Of a stretch of 64,000 nucleotides of DNA, positions 46,101-54,329 are shown piece by piece. Each line of letters opens with the position of its first letter. The first letter of the stretch is position 1. A model generated the notes under the pieces. The model was not told the origin of the DNA. It ran no database searches and saw only the letters and a program-made list of their open reading frames with translations. This stretch comes from Pomphorhynchus laevis. Lineage: Eukaryota > Acanthocephala > Palaeacanthocephala > Echinorhynchida > Pomphorhynchidae. The stretch is taken from positions 356,085-420,084 of the forward strand of contig WNNJ02001911.1 of assembly GCA_012934845.2 (NCBI GenBank), given 5' to 3'. The translations under genes were made by a program, and so were the position numbers.

Positions 46101-48243
46101 GAGACCTCGCTTGCATAAGGTGATATTAAATACTCGTGAGTCAGCTAAATCTTTCTTCAGACACGCATACCGTCTGCGTGGATCCGGCATAAGATTTTTA
46201 CGGGACCTCGATCCTCAAGATAGAGAGAAACTCAAAGCTGCAAAACAAGAACTTCATAGGCGGACTGTAGCAGGCGAAACAAACCTGACTATTCAAAATT
46301 TTATGGTAATTCGGCGACGTGTTCGGGTTTACTGTACGCCACTTGTTCTTGTGCAGCAAGTATACCCTGTCACCTTGCGTTGCGCCGCATTAAACTCGCT
46401 ACCGGGCCAACAATAATGATGAGTTCACTACATTTTCGTGATCGCGGTTATTAGGAAGATTTTCAGTCTCATAACCCACCTATTTATGATCAACAAGACT
46501 ACCATATACCTAACTTGCGGCTCCTGTATACAAATATACTTAGTATATCAACTAAGTTATCCGAAATTTCTTTTGTTGTCGACCAATAAAATGTGGATAT
46601 TGTAACACTCACGGAGACCTGGCTTAATCCACAAATATGTGATGATGAAATTAGTCTAGATGGATACTCTCTTGTTCGTATGGATCGATTATCTTCAAGA
46701 GGTGGTGGAGTCATCATCTTCGCGCGAGATTCTTTGTCGGTAAGACTAATCGATGCATGTGCTGACGAGGTGTCTCTAAATGAATACATTTGGGTCAAAC
46801 TAACAGCGACAGATGATCGTCATTTCATTGTGGGAATATTCTATCGATCACCTCGTTCATCCACAGTGTCTGTAACTAATTGCGAAAACATTTAAGAACT
46901 AAGTCATCAGCGATAGTTTTTGGTGAATTCAATATGCCCCACGTTGACTGCATAAATTTCGTGCATCAACCTGGTTGTGACCCTGAATCAGCAAATCTTC
47001 TCGACGCCATTAATGAAATGAACCTTAATCAGTACATTCACGAATTCACACGCGTTCATGGACATAGTGCGTTTCTACTTGATATATGCCTATCGGTTGA
47101 TGGATCTATCATTGACCGGATTAATTATGATCCACCAATCAGTTCTAGTGACCATCCAATATGTCGCATCGAAATGTCGACGTATGCTAGGCATGTCAAG
47201 ACGCTCGTTTAACCAACTCGATCCAGTTAGTCTTCGCATTGCCTACTCTGCCCTTATAAAATCGCATATGTTATACGCGTCCCCTGCAATTCACCCACGC
47301 CTCCATTGCGAATTGGAAATATACGAACGGATATTACGACAAGCAACCCATCTTGTGTCCTCAGTGCGTGGTGTCAACTATACCCAGAGACTGGCATTGT
47401 TGAATGTCCACACTGTTAAATGTTCGCTGTCGGACGCCGACCTAGTGTATGTATGGTTGTCACTGTCTATACCTGGACATGTTTTGAAGTTTCTGTTTAC
47501 AATTCGTCCACCGGGTCGACTACGAGGCCATATACTTATGATAAATCGCAGGCTCCGTCCCAGAACAAATTGTGTTACGATAGCGATCGCATTGCCGTCC
47601 TGTGGAACAATTTTAATGCATCGACAATCGACAGCGGTTCTGTCCGTTCAAGGCAATTATTAAATCACGACAATGACAGTTTCACCTTTTTTCTTTCTTT
47701 TCTGTTTTTTTATGTTTTGAGCTATGTGATCCAGACTATTTGAGCTTATGCTCCTGGGCTATTGTAACAATAATAAATAGTACATCATCTATAATATACG
47801 CTGAAAAAATATAATGATTTACTCTGATAGAATGATTTATATATTCATACATCACATATTTCGTTTGCAAATGGTTTTCGATTTAAAAATCGAAATTTCT
47901 TTGTAGGTAAAAATACAAGATTTTACTTTATCTGATACACTTGGTATTTTTTGCATGTAGATAAAAATTAAAAAGTCTATATAGCTAAATTTAAGAGTAA
48001 TTGTGTAGACCGCATGTTTCATATTAAATTATTAATAGCATCCCACATTAGAATATATCGCATATAAAATATACGGTATATATTTTTTATTATTGAGCAA
48101 AAAATATTAAATGCACTTTTATTAAAATAGTACCTTAAGGCTGTTTAGAATTTATACCCGCTGACGTTATCGTTTTGACGATATATGATTCTGTGGATGT
48201 TTACGAAGGAAAATTCGCACAACACTTATCTCTTAATTTATAA
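22060..48243 (+). CDS. Nine-exon gene, type II membrane protein of 341 residues, function unknown
   Basis: Exons 22060-22111, 22156-22309, 23744-23867, 24255-24348, 28152-28240, 28288-28404, 29249-29455, 29508-29601 and 48149-48243 join in phase with GT/AG borders throughout and give one uninterrupted frame ending in TAA. The protein has a cytosolic N terminus of about 45 residues, one hydrophobic anchor (about 46-65, LITTSLFICIGLLIIVTTAQ) and a 275-residue outer part with three NxS/T sites (N68, N136, N174) and three cysteines (89, 162, 177). I recognise no family. The short 44-, 47- and 52-bp introns beside long ones fit trematode genes. Exon 9 rests on phase, acceptor and codon quality only, since intron 8 is 18.5 kb; the gene might instead end elsewhere. 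Confidence 0.65.
22156..22309 (+). CDS. Exon 2, contains the membrane anchor
   Basis: Acceptor CATTCGTAG; encodes the end of the cytosolic part and the single transmembrane segment; donor AATAG|GTATGT. Confidence 0.7.
23124..23725. repeat. Seven tandem 86-bp repeats in intron 2
   Basis: Units start with AACATCTTTCAAAAAAT at 23124, 23210, 23296, 23382, 23468, 23554 and 23640; nearly identical. The array ends 18 bp before the acceptor of exon 3. Confidence 0.95.
23744..23867 (+). CDS. Exon 3
   Basis: Acceptor TGTATGTATAG, donor GAG|GTAATT; encodes HYFKHSDVEIPIKSTLTK and a hydrophobic LLLDIDNYYQIVG part. Confidence 0.7.
24255..24348 (+). CDS. Exon 4
   Basis: Acceptor TTTTATTTAG, donor ACA|GTATGA; encodes FHDETDSIPLRNLFKLNP and the glycosylation site NET. 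Confidence 0.65.
24350..25870. other. Intron 4, left part, AT-rich
   Basis: No exon or element recognised; runs of AATAATTAAT palindromes and a GATATCYATA region near 25.6 kb. Confidence 0.35.
25875..26450. mobile_element. PLE fragment inside intron 4
   Basis: The plus strand codes for the reverse-transcriptase end (YLDINIKLTLI, HEHSCIPYNIKYNTLN, YFKLGYYKN) in a decayed copy to about 26,250, with a short repeat of the FLQNRLNNLIG region. A degraded 3' RNA block (26,370-26,430) follows in the opposite orientation. Confidence 0.7.
26705..26741. repeat. Perfect hairpin
   Basis: AAGAACGGTACAC, six-base loop, then its inverse. Function unknown. Confidence 0.7.
26800..27890 (-). mobile_element. 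LINE ORF1-endonuclease remnant in intron 4
   Basis: The minus strand parallels 1640-2360: ORF1 traces followed by the endonuclease start. The plus phrase CACCTTCGGAGTTCTACTGAA is the counterpart of the region near 2270. Less AT-rich than the flanks. Confidence 0.6.
28152..28240 (+). CDS. Exon 5
   Basis: Acceptor TTTTAGCCAG, donor CAG|GTAGAG; encodes EYMLHIKLNSAITEKSQYN. A 47-bp intron follows. Confidence 0.65.
28288..28404 (+). CDS. Exon 6
   Basis: Acceptor GTTTACTAG, donor GAT|GTAAGA; encodes TTNISCITPGLSELKPESSS and a beta-like VEIILSTHSKTLMLV stretch. Confidence 0.65.
28405..29248. other. Intron 6
   Basis: AT-rich; no repeat family recognised. Confidence 0.4.
29249..29455 (+). CDS. Exon 7
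   Basis: 69 codons after acceptor AAATTCTTAAG, donor CAG|GTAGAC; encodes NYHIDDELDTLPYIHAIK and NQIYIVPVHNEQILKSSYF. The acceptor tract is weak. A 52-bp intron follows. Confidence 0.65.
29508..29601 (+). CDS. Exon 8
   Basis: Acceptor ATATTTTATAG, donor CCG|GTATGT; encodes NIEWVFQNYFNKVQVNSI and NIIVFIVETNP. Confidence 0.65.
29602..30225. other. Intron 8, AT-rich start
   Basis: No exon recognised. An AAACTAAAAACGCTAAGTGTAACG phrase near 30,135 resembles the LTR-like phrase near 32,735. Confidence 0.35.
30230..32700 (-). mobile_element. Fossil Ty3/Gypsy element, protease to RNase H and beyond
   Basis: On the minus strand, in order: an aspartic protease trace (DTGAS near 32.61 kb), reverse transcriptase with YKDDI near 31.76 kb, RNase H traces (31.1-31.5 kb) and an uncertain 3' remainder to about 30.2 kb. 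Many breaks (well over ten), so old. It borders the next, opposite-strand element. Confidence 0.7.
34350..36975 (-). mobile_element. CR1/L2-like LINE, comparatively well preserved
   Basis: Clearly more GC-rich than its surroundings. Minus strand: AP-endonuclease (36,912 to about 36,400; LVLGDFNIC, LSDHFLITLDL), a linker, then reverse transcriptase (RPISLLPTLSKLLERLI-like block near 35.66 kb, GIPQGSVLGPLLF near 35.3 kb, MQYADDILIY at about 35.2 kb) and a C-terminal region (to 34,375; AWNQLPLDVRHAPSFITFK) typical of CR1/L2/Rex1 LINEs. Two long open frames (453 and 278 codons) remain, separated by an interval where the frame is lost. The 5' end is truncated. A fairly recent arrival, perhaps of different compositional origin. 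Confidence 0.85.
37783..37929 (+). repeat. 145-bp direct repeat, left copy
   Basis: Nearly identical to 41,246-41,390. It covers the RNase H/integrase junction region of the outer Gypsy element (ADLLSRDI) and ends near the start of the inner element. Confidence 0.85.
37930..41030 (+). mobile_element. Fossil Gypsy element nested in the outer one
   Basis: Plus-strand order: gag (38.0-38.5 kb), protease region (38.8-39.1 kb), reverse transcriptase (39.25-39.95 kb; YIDDFV near 39.67 kb), integrase (40.3-40.8 kb; VVHSDQGGQFISE) and integrase C-terminal part (40.84-41.02 kb). Same family as its host element. Broken in many places. Confidence 0.8.
41037..41103. repeat. Short tandem repeat, about 24-bp units
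   Basis: Three units of the type CTTGATTATTGTTATCAAGAT. Confidence 0.85.
41105..41245 (-). mobile_element. Internal fragment of the CR1/L2-like LINE
   Basis: About 130 bp matching 35,556-35,683 at roughly 90 percent (RPISLLPTLSKLLERLILIQ). It is a piece from the middle of the reverse transcriptase, not a 3' end, and abuts the 145-bp repeat. Confidence 0.85.
41246..41390 (+). repeat. 145-bp direct repeat, right copy
   Basis: See 37,783-37,929. Confidence 0.85.
42936..43009 (+). ncRNA. Hammerhead, G8 changed
   Basis: GCUGU-C, stem I UACUGG/UCGGUA, core CUGAUAA (G8 to A), GAA, ACGGC. Predicted inactive. Confidence 0.8.
43257..43331 (+). ncRNA. Hammerhead ribozyme, core intact
   Basis: GUCGU-C with cleavage after C43262; CUGAUGA; short stem II GUU/GAC; GAA; ACGGC. 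Stem III GUCGU/ACGGC with one wobble. Stem I UACAGG/CCGGUA with one mismatch. Confidence 0.85.
43553..43626 (-). ncRNA. Hammerhead ribozyme in inverted arm
   Basis: GCUGU-C, stem I UACUGG/UCGGUA, CUGAUGA, GAA, ACGGC. Stem II (GAC/GAC) has a central A/A mismatch, so activity is doubtful. Confidence 0.75.
43795..45150 (-). mobile_element. Fossil Gypsy element, gag and protease part
   Basis: On the minus strand, gag (44.97-44.34 kb), two knuckles (CYFCGGQRHPRTHC and CNTCGKLRHLAKVC) and the protease region (to 43.77 kb) appear in order, the CHCC-like gag layout of Boudicca relatives. The rest is replaced by the hammerhead array. Few breaks compared with its neighbours. Confidence 0.8.
45240..47785 (+). 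mobile_element. CR1-type LINE with large internal deletion
   Basis: ORF1-like part (45.25-46.4 kb) with a cysteine-rich start (CGYCSARLF). AP-endonuclease at 46.59-47.2 kb (VTLTETWLNP, RLSSRGGGVIIFARDSL, FGEFNMPHVDCI, SSSDHPI). The sequence then passes directly into the reverse-transcriptase C-terminal region (SALIKSHMLYASPAIHP). The catalytic palm is absent, so at least 1.3 kb is deleted. The 3' end is TTGAGCTTATGCTCCTGGGC with AATAATAAATA. Confidence 0.8.
48149..48243 (+). CDS. Exon 9 (terminal) of the type II membrane protein gene
   Basis: Acceptor AAGGCTGTTTAG; completes the split codon of exon 8 and runs FIPADVIVLTIYDSVDVYEG to a stop at 48,241. Least certain exon because of the 18.5-kb gap. 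Confidence 0.5.
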
Positions 48244-48925
48244 GTTGTCCAAGAAAGTAAAGGTTAGTATAAATTTTGCTTTGCTATTCGATGAAGCCAA
48301 ATTTTGTCCATTAATATCCGTATATCCTATGTTGAAAGGTTCAGTTACTGATGTATAAGTAGATTCTATTTTATGTGAATCCCGAATATGGGGTCTTAAA
48401 AATCTTAGAGCAAAATTATTGACTTAACGCTTTTTTAGAACAAAAATACTTTGTTAGTCATTAAAAATCTAAATCCCGTGTCATTATTTAGGTCAATATT
48501 TTCTCTGCACATTGCACTTATTGAAATTATGTAAAATTACGTTCACTTGACCAACTGTAAAATAATGACTTTATTCTTGGGATTAGCGATATTCGATTGG
48601 TATGGCTTTATTTGAATAATTATGCCATACGTGAACAACTCTTGTTTGGTAAAATGTGAACTAAAAGTGTATGATATTTTGCTTTCAAGTGCCCATGCTC
48701 GTGAAATTGCGTGAATATTCAATTGTTTATTGAGTTGTCAACAAGCAATTGGTAATTCAATACAAAAATTCAATTAGTGAACACAATCAGTTTAGATTTT
48801 AACGGAATATGCTTTTGAATCAGTAAATCACTCAATTTTAGAAATCTAATTTTATTTAATCATCTTCTATGATGTTGATTTGCTAAATGATTTTGACAGT
48901 CAAACGTAGATCTTTCTTAAATAAG
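48244..48925. other. 3' flank, nothing recognised
   Basis: AT-rich; would include the 3' UTR if exon 9 is correct. Confidence 0.3.
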
Positions 48926-49135
48926 GTCGGCTAACTGAGTCTAAATAAATTAAAAAATTAAAAAATCATAATATTAATTTTTTCTGTCAATCGGATTATT
49001 TATAAATTATTTTTTATAAAATATACTATTTATGAAGTTTATTAGAAAACATATTAGAGGTCATCAGCATTTTCGGGAGTTGGCTCATGGATAAAGATCA
49101 TTTACCCAACCACATCAGAATTATAAATAATTAAA
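48925..49135 (-). mobile_element. Diverged PLE terminal segment
   Basis: CGGCTAACTGAGTCTA, then TTAGAGGTCATCAG with an altered RNA block that keeps UUGGGU-A and CUGAUGACCUCUAA on the minus strand. Confidence 0.5.
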
Positions 49136-49559
49136 TAATAAATAATTGTTAATTTAATATTTTGTTGATTTTAATATCTGCTGTTTGATTTCAATTCAAA
49201 AGTACGTATATCTAAAGTAAGTATCTATTAGTATCAATTAGAGATTTTAGTATCAACAAATTGTTGCCTTTTAGAAAATTTTATGTTTATTGCCTTAAAG
49301 TTCTTTGTCTATTTAGTGATATTCGCTGCTCCGAAAAAAGGGAGAATTTTCAAATCCTTGAAAGAAAAATTACAATTTGCTTGATGCTTAGTGTTCAAGT
49401 GCTTATTTTCTTACTGTAGAGATATTTTCTCAAAAATTATAGCTCTATTTAACATTATATTATAAAATTGGAGAATATAAACAATATTTTATAATTAAAA
49501 AATTGGCCAAATTGTAAAAATCACCAAATCAAGAAAGCATCGGTAAAATGTTATTATCG

Positions 49560-50300
49560 GAAATTGTGTATAATCAAATATACATTTATCAAAAGTAATC
49601 GATTAATTATTAGCTAACAATAATATACTCAAAATGTGATTGAACTCTGATTTTTTTAATTTCATATACACAAATTTTATAATCTAATAAACAGTTATCT
49701 ACGATACTTACTTAATTATCATTAATATTGTTATCACCCATAATTGTGTATAATCAAATAAACATTTATCAACATTAATTAATTATTAGATAATAAAAAT
49801 TGAATCGGTAAATAATTAGCATATGATTTTTCAATTATATTTACACAAATTTTATTATCTAATAAACAGTTATCGACAATACGTTTTTATTATCAATAAG
49901 TGATCATAGGTAATTGTGTATAATCAAATAACCATTTATCAACATTAATTAATTTTTAGAAAATAAAAATTGAATCAGTAAATAATTACTATATGATTTT
50001 TCAATTATATTAACAAATTTTTTATCTAATAAACAGTTATCTACGATACTTGTTCATTATCATTAATATCGTTATCATAGGTAGTTACGTATAATCAAAT
50101 AAACATTTATCAACATCAATCAATTATTAGATAAAAAAATTGAATCTGTAAATAATTAACATATGATTTTTCAATTATATTTACACAAATTTCATTATCT
50201 AATAAACAGTTATCTACGGTACTTGTTTATTATCATTAATATTGTTATCATCGGTAATCGTGTATAATCAAATAAAAACTTATCAAAAGTTATCATTGAT
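49560..50300. repeat. Tandem repeat, about 175-bp units
   Basis: The phrase GTATAATCAAATA recurs near 49,566, 49,746, 49,920, 50,091 and 50,267, with CTAATAAACAGTTATCTACG between. Roughly four units, diverged. Confidence 0.85.
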
Positions 50301-50861
50301 AAGATAATAGAAATTTTCTCAAATTATTAAATCTGATTTTCAAATTATATCAAATTTTCAAATTATATTTCGTGTACAAACATCTGAACATCTCTGAAGA
50401 TTTGCATTGTTTTTTTTTAAATTAGTCTATACATTAACGCAAAACAAAAGATTCTTTAAAATATCTGGAATATATTTTCATATACAAATCGGTAGAGAAT
50501 AGATTTCTTTGTCCAAAAGCTGTCACAGGTTTATGTAAAATCTGGACACTGCTTATTGTTTATTAAGCGTTTAGCCGTGTCTATAAATGAGAACAGTTTT
50601 AAGGTACAAACATCACTTTATCATCTTGCATAGTGTGTATATTATCACATCATTCACTTCGCTTAAAACAAACGAACTTTTAAAATATTTGAAGAATACA
50701 CATGTGAAACTTTACATTGAGTGTCCGTGTACAAAATCCAGATCATTGTCCAAGAATTGGATCATTAGCTTTATCCACAAGTAGACAATAGATATCTATA
50801 AAAAGCGTAACCTCCAGTGTTGTAACAAAGTAAAAACTTGTAAAATCAATTTACAGGATAC
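50300..50861. other. Upstream region of the H4-like gene
   Basis: AT-rich. AATTTACAG lies directly before the ATG region and could be a splice acceptor for an unseen 5' exon. Confidence 0.3.
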
Positions 50862-51149
50862 ATGCCAGGAGGAAAGGGGCTAGGAAAGCGCTTTAGTGCC
50901 TTAAGGAAGCGTTTGGAACTGCGACGGAAAGGAGCAAATGACAGAGCCCTTCGACGTCTGGCAAGAAGAGCTGGTTGTAAGAGGATATCAAAACAGATGT
51001 TTGACAAACAAAGAGTTTTCCTAAAGGAATTTCTACGAAGAGTATTGCTAAGAAGCGTCCTCATTGTTGAAAACAGACATCAGAGAACTGTTCTCAAGGA
51101 AGATATCGAGCATGCATTAAATGACGAAGGATTTAAATTCTATTCCTAA
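50862..51149 (+). CDS. Highly divergent histone H4-like protein
   Basis: 95 codons. The start GGKGLGK equals H4 residues 6-12. The next 19 residues (KRHRKVLRDNI in H4) are replaced by an Arg/Leu/Lys-rich stretch. Then LRRLARRAGCKRIS matches H4 IRRLARRGGVKRIS (alpha 1 start), followed by F....FLKEFLRRVL (alpha 2) and RTVLKEDIEHALNDEG (H4 KTVTAMDVVYALKRQG, alpha 3). The H4 tail lysine at 16-20 and the terminal GFGG are lost. Histone H4 packs DNA in nucleosomes and is among the most conserved eukaryotic proteins, so this much change is rare. AATAAA at 51,162 points to a polyadenylated mRNA rather than a stem-loop histone mRNA. It could be a germline variant or a decaying retrocopy; the full-length open frame favours selection. 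Confidence 0.8.
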   Translation: MPGGKGLGKRFSALRKRLELRRKGANDRALRRLARRAGCKRISKQMFDKQRVFLKEFLRRVLLRSVLIVENRHQRTVLKEDIEHALNDEGFKFYS

Positions 51150-51161
51150 AATATTTTTGTA

Positions 51162-51167
51162 AATAAA
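51162..51167 (+). promoter_or_regulatory. Poly(A) signal
   Basis: AATAAA 13 bp after the H4-like stop codon. Confidence 0.6.
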
Positions 51168-51339
51168 AAATTCTCAAATTTTTATTTAATCACATATTTG
51201 TATTAAATGAGCAATAAGTTATATAAAAATCAAATTAATAAACAGATTCTAAGATACTTTTATTAAATTAATTTGAATGTTATTTTTGTGAAAACTATAT
51301 ACAGTGCACGATAGACAACAACATATTTTAATTAAAAAA

Positions 51340-51510
51340 TGTATGCTTTGACATACTCGTGCCGTCTGCCGGCCCTCCTCTGCATTCAGTAGTGGGAAGT
51401 ACCTGGCACTGATGAGTCAAAATAATGACGAAATGGTACTAGTTATCATTTTGTCGATTCGTTCGTTGCGGCCACTTTGATATGCAAACAAGTTCCCACT
51501 GAATTAATTT
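51340..51510 (+). mobile_element. HHR element end, left copy
   Basis: About 165 bp directly repeated at 52,895-53,060, including the hammerhead and a CTAGTTATCATTTTGT tail. Confidence 0.75.
51359..51439 (+). ncRNA. Hammerhead ribozyme, intact by inspection
   Basis: GUGCCGU-C, cleavage after C51366; stem I UGCCGG/CUGGCA; CUGAUGA; stem II GUCA/UGAC; GAA; AUGGUAC. Stem III GUGCCGU/AUGGUAC pairs over 7 bp with two wobbles. Confidence 0.9.
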
Positions 51511-51529
51511 ATTTATTTTTGTGTCTAAG

Positions 51530-52030
51530 CGAAACAGAAGATTTTAATCCTGTAAATCGATGGAGAATAAATGTCCGTGTCCAAAAACAAGAATAGATCA
51601 ATATGCAAAACTTCTATTCTATGAATCGATTCAAGTACATTTCGCCTGAACTAAGCAAATTAATTAGTAATTTTAATTATTAATGTTTAATAATTGGTAA
51701 TGCAAAAAAGAATAGTTGCATTTGTAATATGTGATATAATACAATATACGAAACAGAGGATTTTGAATCTGTAAATCGTTGGAGAATAAATGTCCGTGTA
51801 CATTTCGCCTGAACTAAGCAAATTAATTAGTAATTTTAATTATTAATGTTTAAAATTTGGTAATGCAAAAAAGAATAGTTGCATTTGTAATATGTGATAT
51901 AATACAATATACGAAACAGAGGATTTTGAATCTGTAAATCGTTGGAGAATAAATGTCCGTGTACATTTCGCCTGAACTAAGCAAATTAATTAGTACTTTT
52001 AATTTTGGTAACGCAAAAAGAATAATTTTG
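51530..52030. repeat. Tandem repeat, about 163-bp units
   Basis: GAAACAGAGGATTTTGAATC, AGAATAAATGTCCGTGT and TTCGCCTGAACTAAGC recur, with two near-identical units (51,748 and 51,911) and a diverged one from 51,530. Confidence 0.9.
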
Positions 52031-52114
52031 GCAATATAAATATTTCTTAATTTATTAATATAATGAATTATAGATTCAAATTAATTAATTTTTTTTATTG
52101 TGTAAACTATAGAC

Positions 52115-52215
52115 AATTCAAATCAGCTAACTGAGTCTACGTATTTGATATAATTATAAAATAAAAATTAATAAAAAATAATAATAAATAATAATTTGAG
52201 ATAATTTATTAAAAA
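52115..52215 (-). mobile_element. PLE terminal phrase
   Basis: AAATCAGCTAACTGAGTCTA and the AT-rich tail of the PLE end, cut off at 52,215 by a GC-rich CTCTGCCGCCACGGGCG piece. Confidence 0.6.
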
Positions 52216-52458
52216 TAATAACCCTCTGCCGCCACGGGCGATGAGGGGGATCCAAATCATAACGTTATTACAACACTACAAAGTTAATAGACAAGCATCT
52301 ACCAAATGAATAATACTAATTCACTGGTCATAATACTAATTAACAAGCTGTGATAGGGATAGTATTTTTAAATAAAAGTTCGATCATGTATGAGCTGCTG
52401 GCATGTACATAAACAGTATTTACAAATACAGGAGGATTCTCGTGTATAGCACATAGTT

Positions 52459-52836
52459 CTATTTGAGCAAAACTATATGAAAACCGTCAAGAGAAAATCC
52501 TATTATACATACTCGCTTTCTTCGACTACCAAACTTCCAGATGTTCTGGAATTCAACGGCAGGCGTAAATTGGATATCACTATCCAATTTAAGAGTAAGA
52601 GTTGCTTCGAATTCCAATTCGATACACGCGAACGAAACGCCGCCATCGCTATTAACAATAGCAGTATAAACATTAGCAGGATAAACGACATGGGTTGCTC
52701 TCCCGTAAGATAAGCTAATTTCTAAAACGAAACCTTGTGGAGAAGAAACATTTAAGGAAATTCCATCAGTGCCAGGTACAATAAGAAATTGGCAGATAAA
52801 TAGAGAGAATGCGCTGCTATTAGCCAGTGCTCTTGG
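52459..52836 (-). CDS. Unrecognised 125-codon open frame without ATG, signal-like start
   Basis: The minus strand is open for 125 codons in AT-rich DNA. It begins PRALANSSAFSLFICQFLIV, which resembles a signal peptide, continues with beta-rich sequence (LNVSSPQGFVLEISLSYG, VCIELEFEATLTLKLDSD) and contains a dibasic GSRRKR site. Base composition and codon choice are unlike the flanks. It lacks an ATG, and an AG lies right at its upstream border, so it may be a terminal exon. It lies between the two directly repeated hammerheads, on the opposite strand. No family recognised. Confidence 0.35.
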   Translation of the reverse strand, partial: PRALANSSAFSLFICQFLIVPGTDGISLNVSSPQGFVLEISLSYGRATHVVYPANVYTAIVNSDGGVSFACIELEFEATLTLKLDSDIQFTPAVEFQNIWKFGSRRKRVCIIGFSLDGFHIVLLK

Positions 52837-52894
52837 CTAATGATTCTTTTGGTGAAGCATTTAATACTTTGTTTGCTAGAAAATGTCTAGCTCT

Positions 52895-53060
52895 ATGTAT
52901 GTTTTGACATACTCGTACCGTCTGCCGGTCCTCCTCTGCATCCAGTAGTGGGAGGTACCTGGCACTGATTAGTCAAAATAATAACGAAACAGTACTAGTT
53001 ATCATTTTGTAGATTATTTCGTCGCTGCCACATCACTATGCAATCAATTTCCCACGGAAA
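52895..53060 (+). mobile_element. HHR element end, right copy
   Basis: Direct repeat of 51,340-51,510 at about 85 percent. Confidence 0.75.
52915..52995 (+). ncRNA. Hammerhead, core changed
   Basis: GUACCGU-C, stem I UGCCGG/CUGGCA, but the core reads CUGAUUA (G8 to U) and stem II GUCA/UAAC is weakened. Predicted inactive. Confidence 0.8.
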
Positions 53061-53455
53061 ACTCTCAATTTTCTCTAAAGGAAATTCCATTTTATTCTAT
53101 CAATTTGCTCAAAATTCAGAATTTCAGAATTAGTTTTACTAATTTAAGCCAATAATCATCATACGAATGATTTGCAAATGATTGATTTTGGTTACAATTT
53201 TAGCAATAACGAAAGCAAAATACTACAACAATTAGTGGTCATCAATTATGTTTTATCAGATAAATTCAAGCTAATTATTGGTTCTTGTTAGAAGTTTGAA
53301 TCTTATTATTTCATTATTTTTCGTTTATATTTTCATTTCGTTTTTCAATGGCAAATATATATAAATAAGACTTTATTAATAACAAACGAAAGCAAGATGC
53401 AAATGTCATAAGTGTGCCATAAGTGTCATAACAGTATGTCTGTTAAAAGAGCAGT
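53060..53455. other. AT-rich, nothing recognised
   Basis: No exon or repeat supported. Confidence 0.35.
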
Positions 53456-53459
53456 CAGT

Positions 53460-53545
53460 CCAAAAAAGTCACATCTTAGTCATCCTCTTCTTATTATGGC
53501 CTCAAATCCAAGGGGATCTGAGCCCCTCCAACCGATCCAGCACGA
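53460..53545 (-). mobile_element. Short LINE 3' end
   Basis: The reverse complement has GGATCGGTTGGAGGGGCTCA and TTGGATTTGAGGCC, the 3' UTR of the 1-960 LINE. Confidence 0.7.
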
Positions 53546-53599
53546 ATGGCAAAATCTTCAGTTTTATAATGATATTAATACTAGTTTATAATGGTATTA

Positions 53600-54325
53600 T
53601 AAAATGTGTGAAATAGCAAATCAAAGCATCTGCGCAGGAGCTTTGTTCGTGCTTTGTAGCTAAAGAGCTTTTGCTTGTGCATTGTGCTTTAGCTGTATAT
53701 AAGCGTGTTGCTTGTTCAGTAACCTTAGTAAGCTGATGAAGGAAAGAATTATAGCACACGTGCTGTCCTGTGAGGCCACTGCTTACGCAAACCATACCAG
53801 ATGTAAGGCTGGTCACCGGTTGAGGGGCGTGCGCTTAGTGAATTCCTTTCAGAGGTTTACTGAGGATTAAGTACTATCGAAGTTGTGTAGCTACAGGACC
53901 ACACTGATGAGACCACCCTGTAGTAATGAGTAGACTAATGTCTAAACTCCCCATTGGGGGAAGCTAAGCGTATGTGGTGTCGCATTTCGGGTTAAGCTTT
54001 CCGACGAAGGTTATAAAAGAGCATTCAGGTTTATACTTTCCTGTTCGTGTTAATAAAAATAGCTGTATTAGAATTCTTTCATATTAATATAACGCCACCA
54101 GTCATTTTCAATTCATATAACCACTATATGTGGAGTAACGAATCTTAGCATCTGCGCTAGAGCTTTGCTCGTTTATTGTGATTCAGATGTATTCAAGCGT
54201 GTTGCTTGTTCAGCAACCTTAGTAAGCTGATGAAGGAATGAAAGATAGAACACGTGATATCCTGTGAAGCCACTGCTTACGCAAACTATACCAGATGTAA
54301 GGCTGATCACCGGCCTTACAAATGA
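53600..54325 (+). repeat. Family R repeat, one full and one partial copy
   Basis: The first copy (about 53,610-54,110) shows the same landmark order as 13,860-14,400. A second, partial copy follows (54,140-54,320) and is cut by PLE sequence. Confidence 0.7.
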
Positions 54326-54329
54326 TTAC

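Noticed and set aside
50846-51064. Minus-strand frame of 72 codons
   Set aside because: Shadow of the H4-like gene.
52477-52713. Plus-strand frame of 78 codons
   Set aside because: It overlaps the longer minus-strand open frame, which has the more protein-like sequence; at most one can be real.
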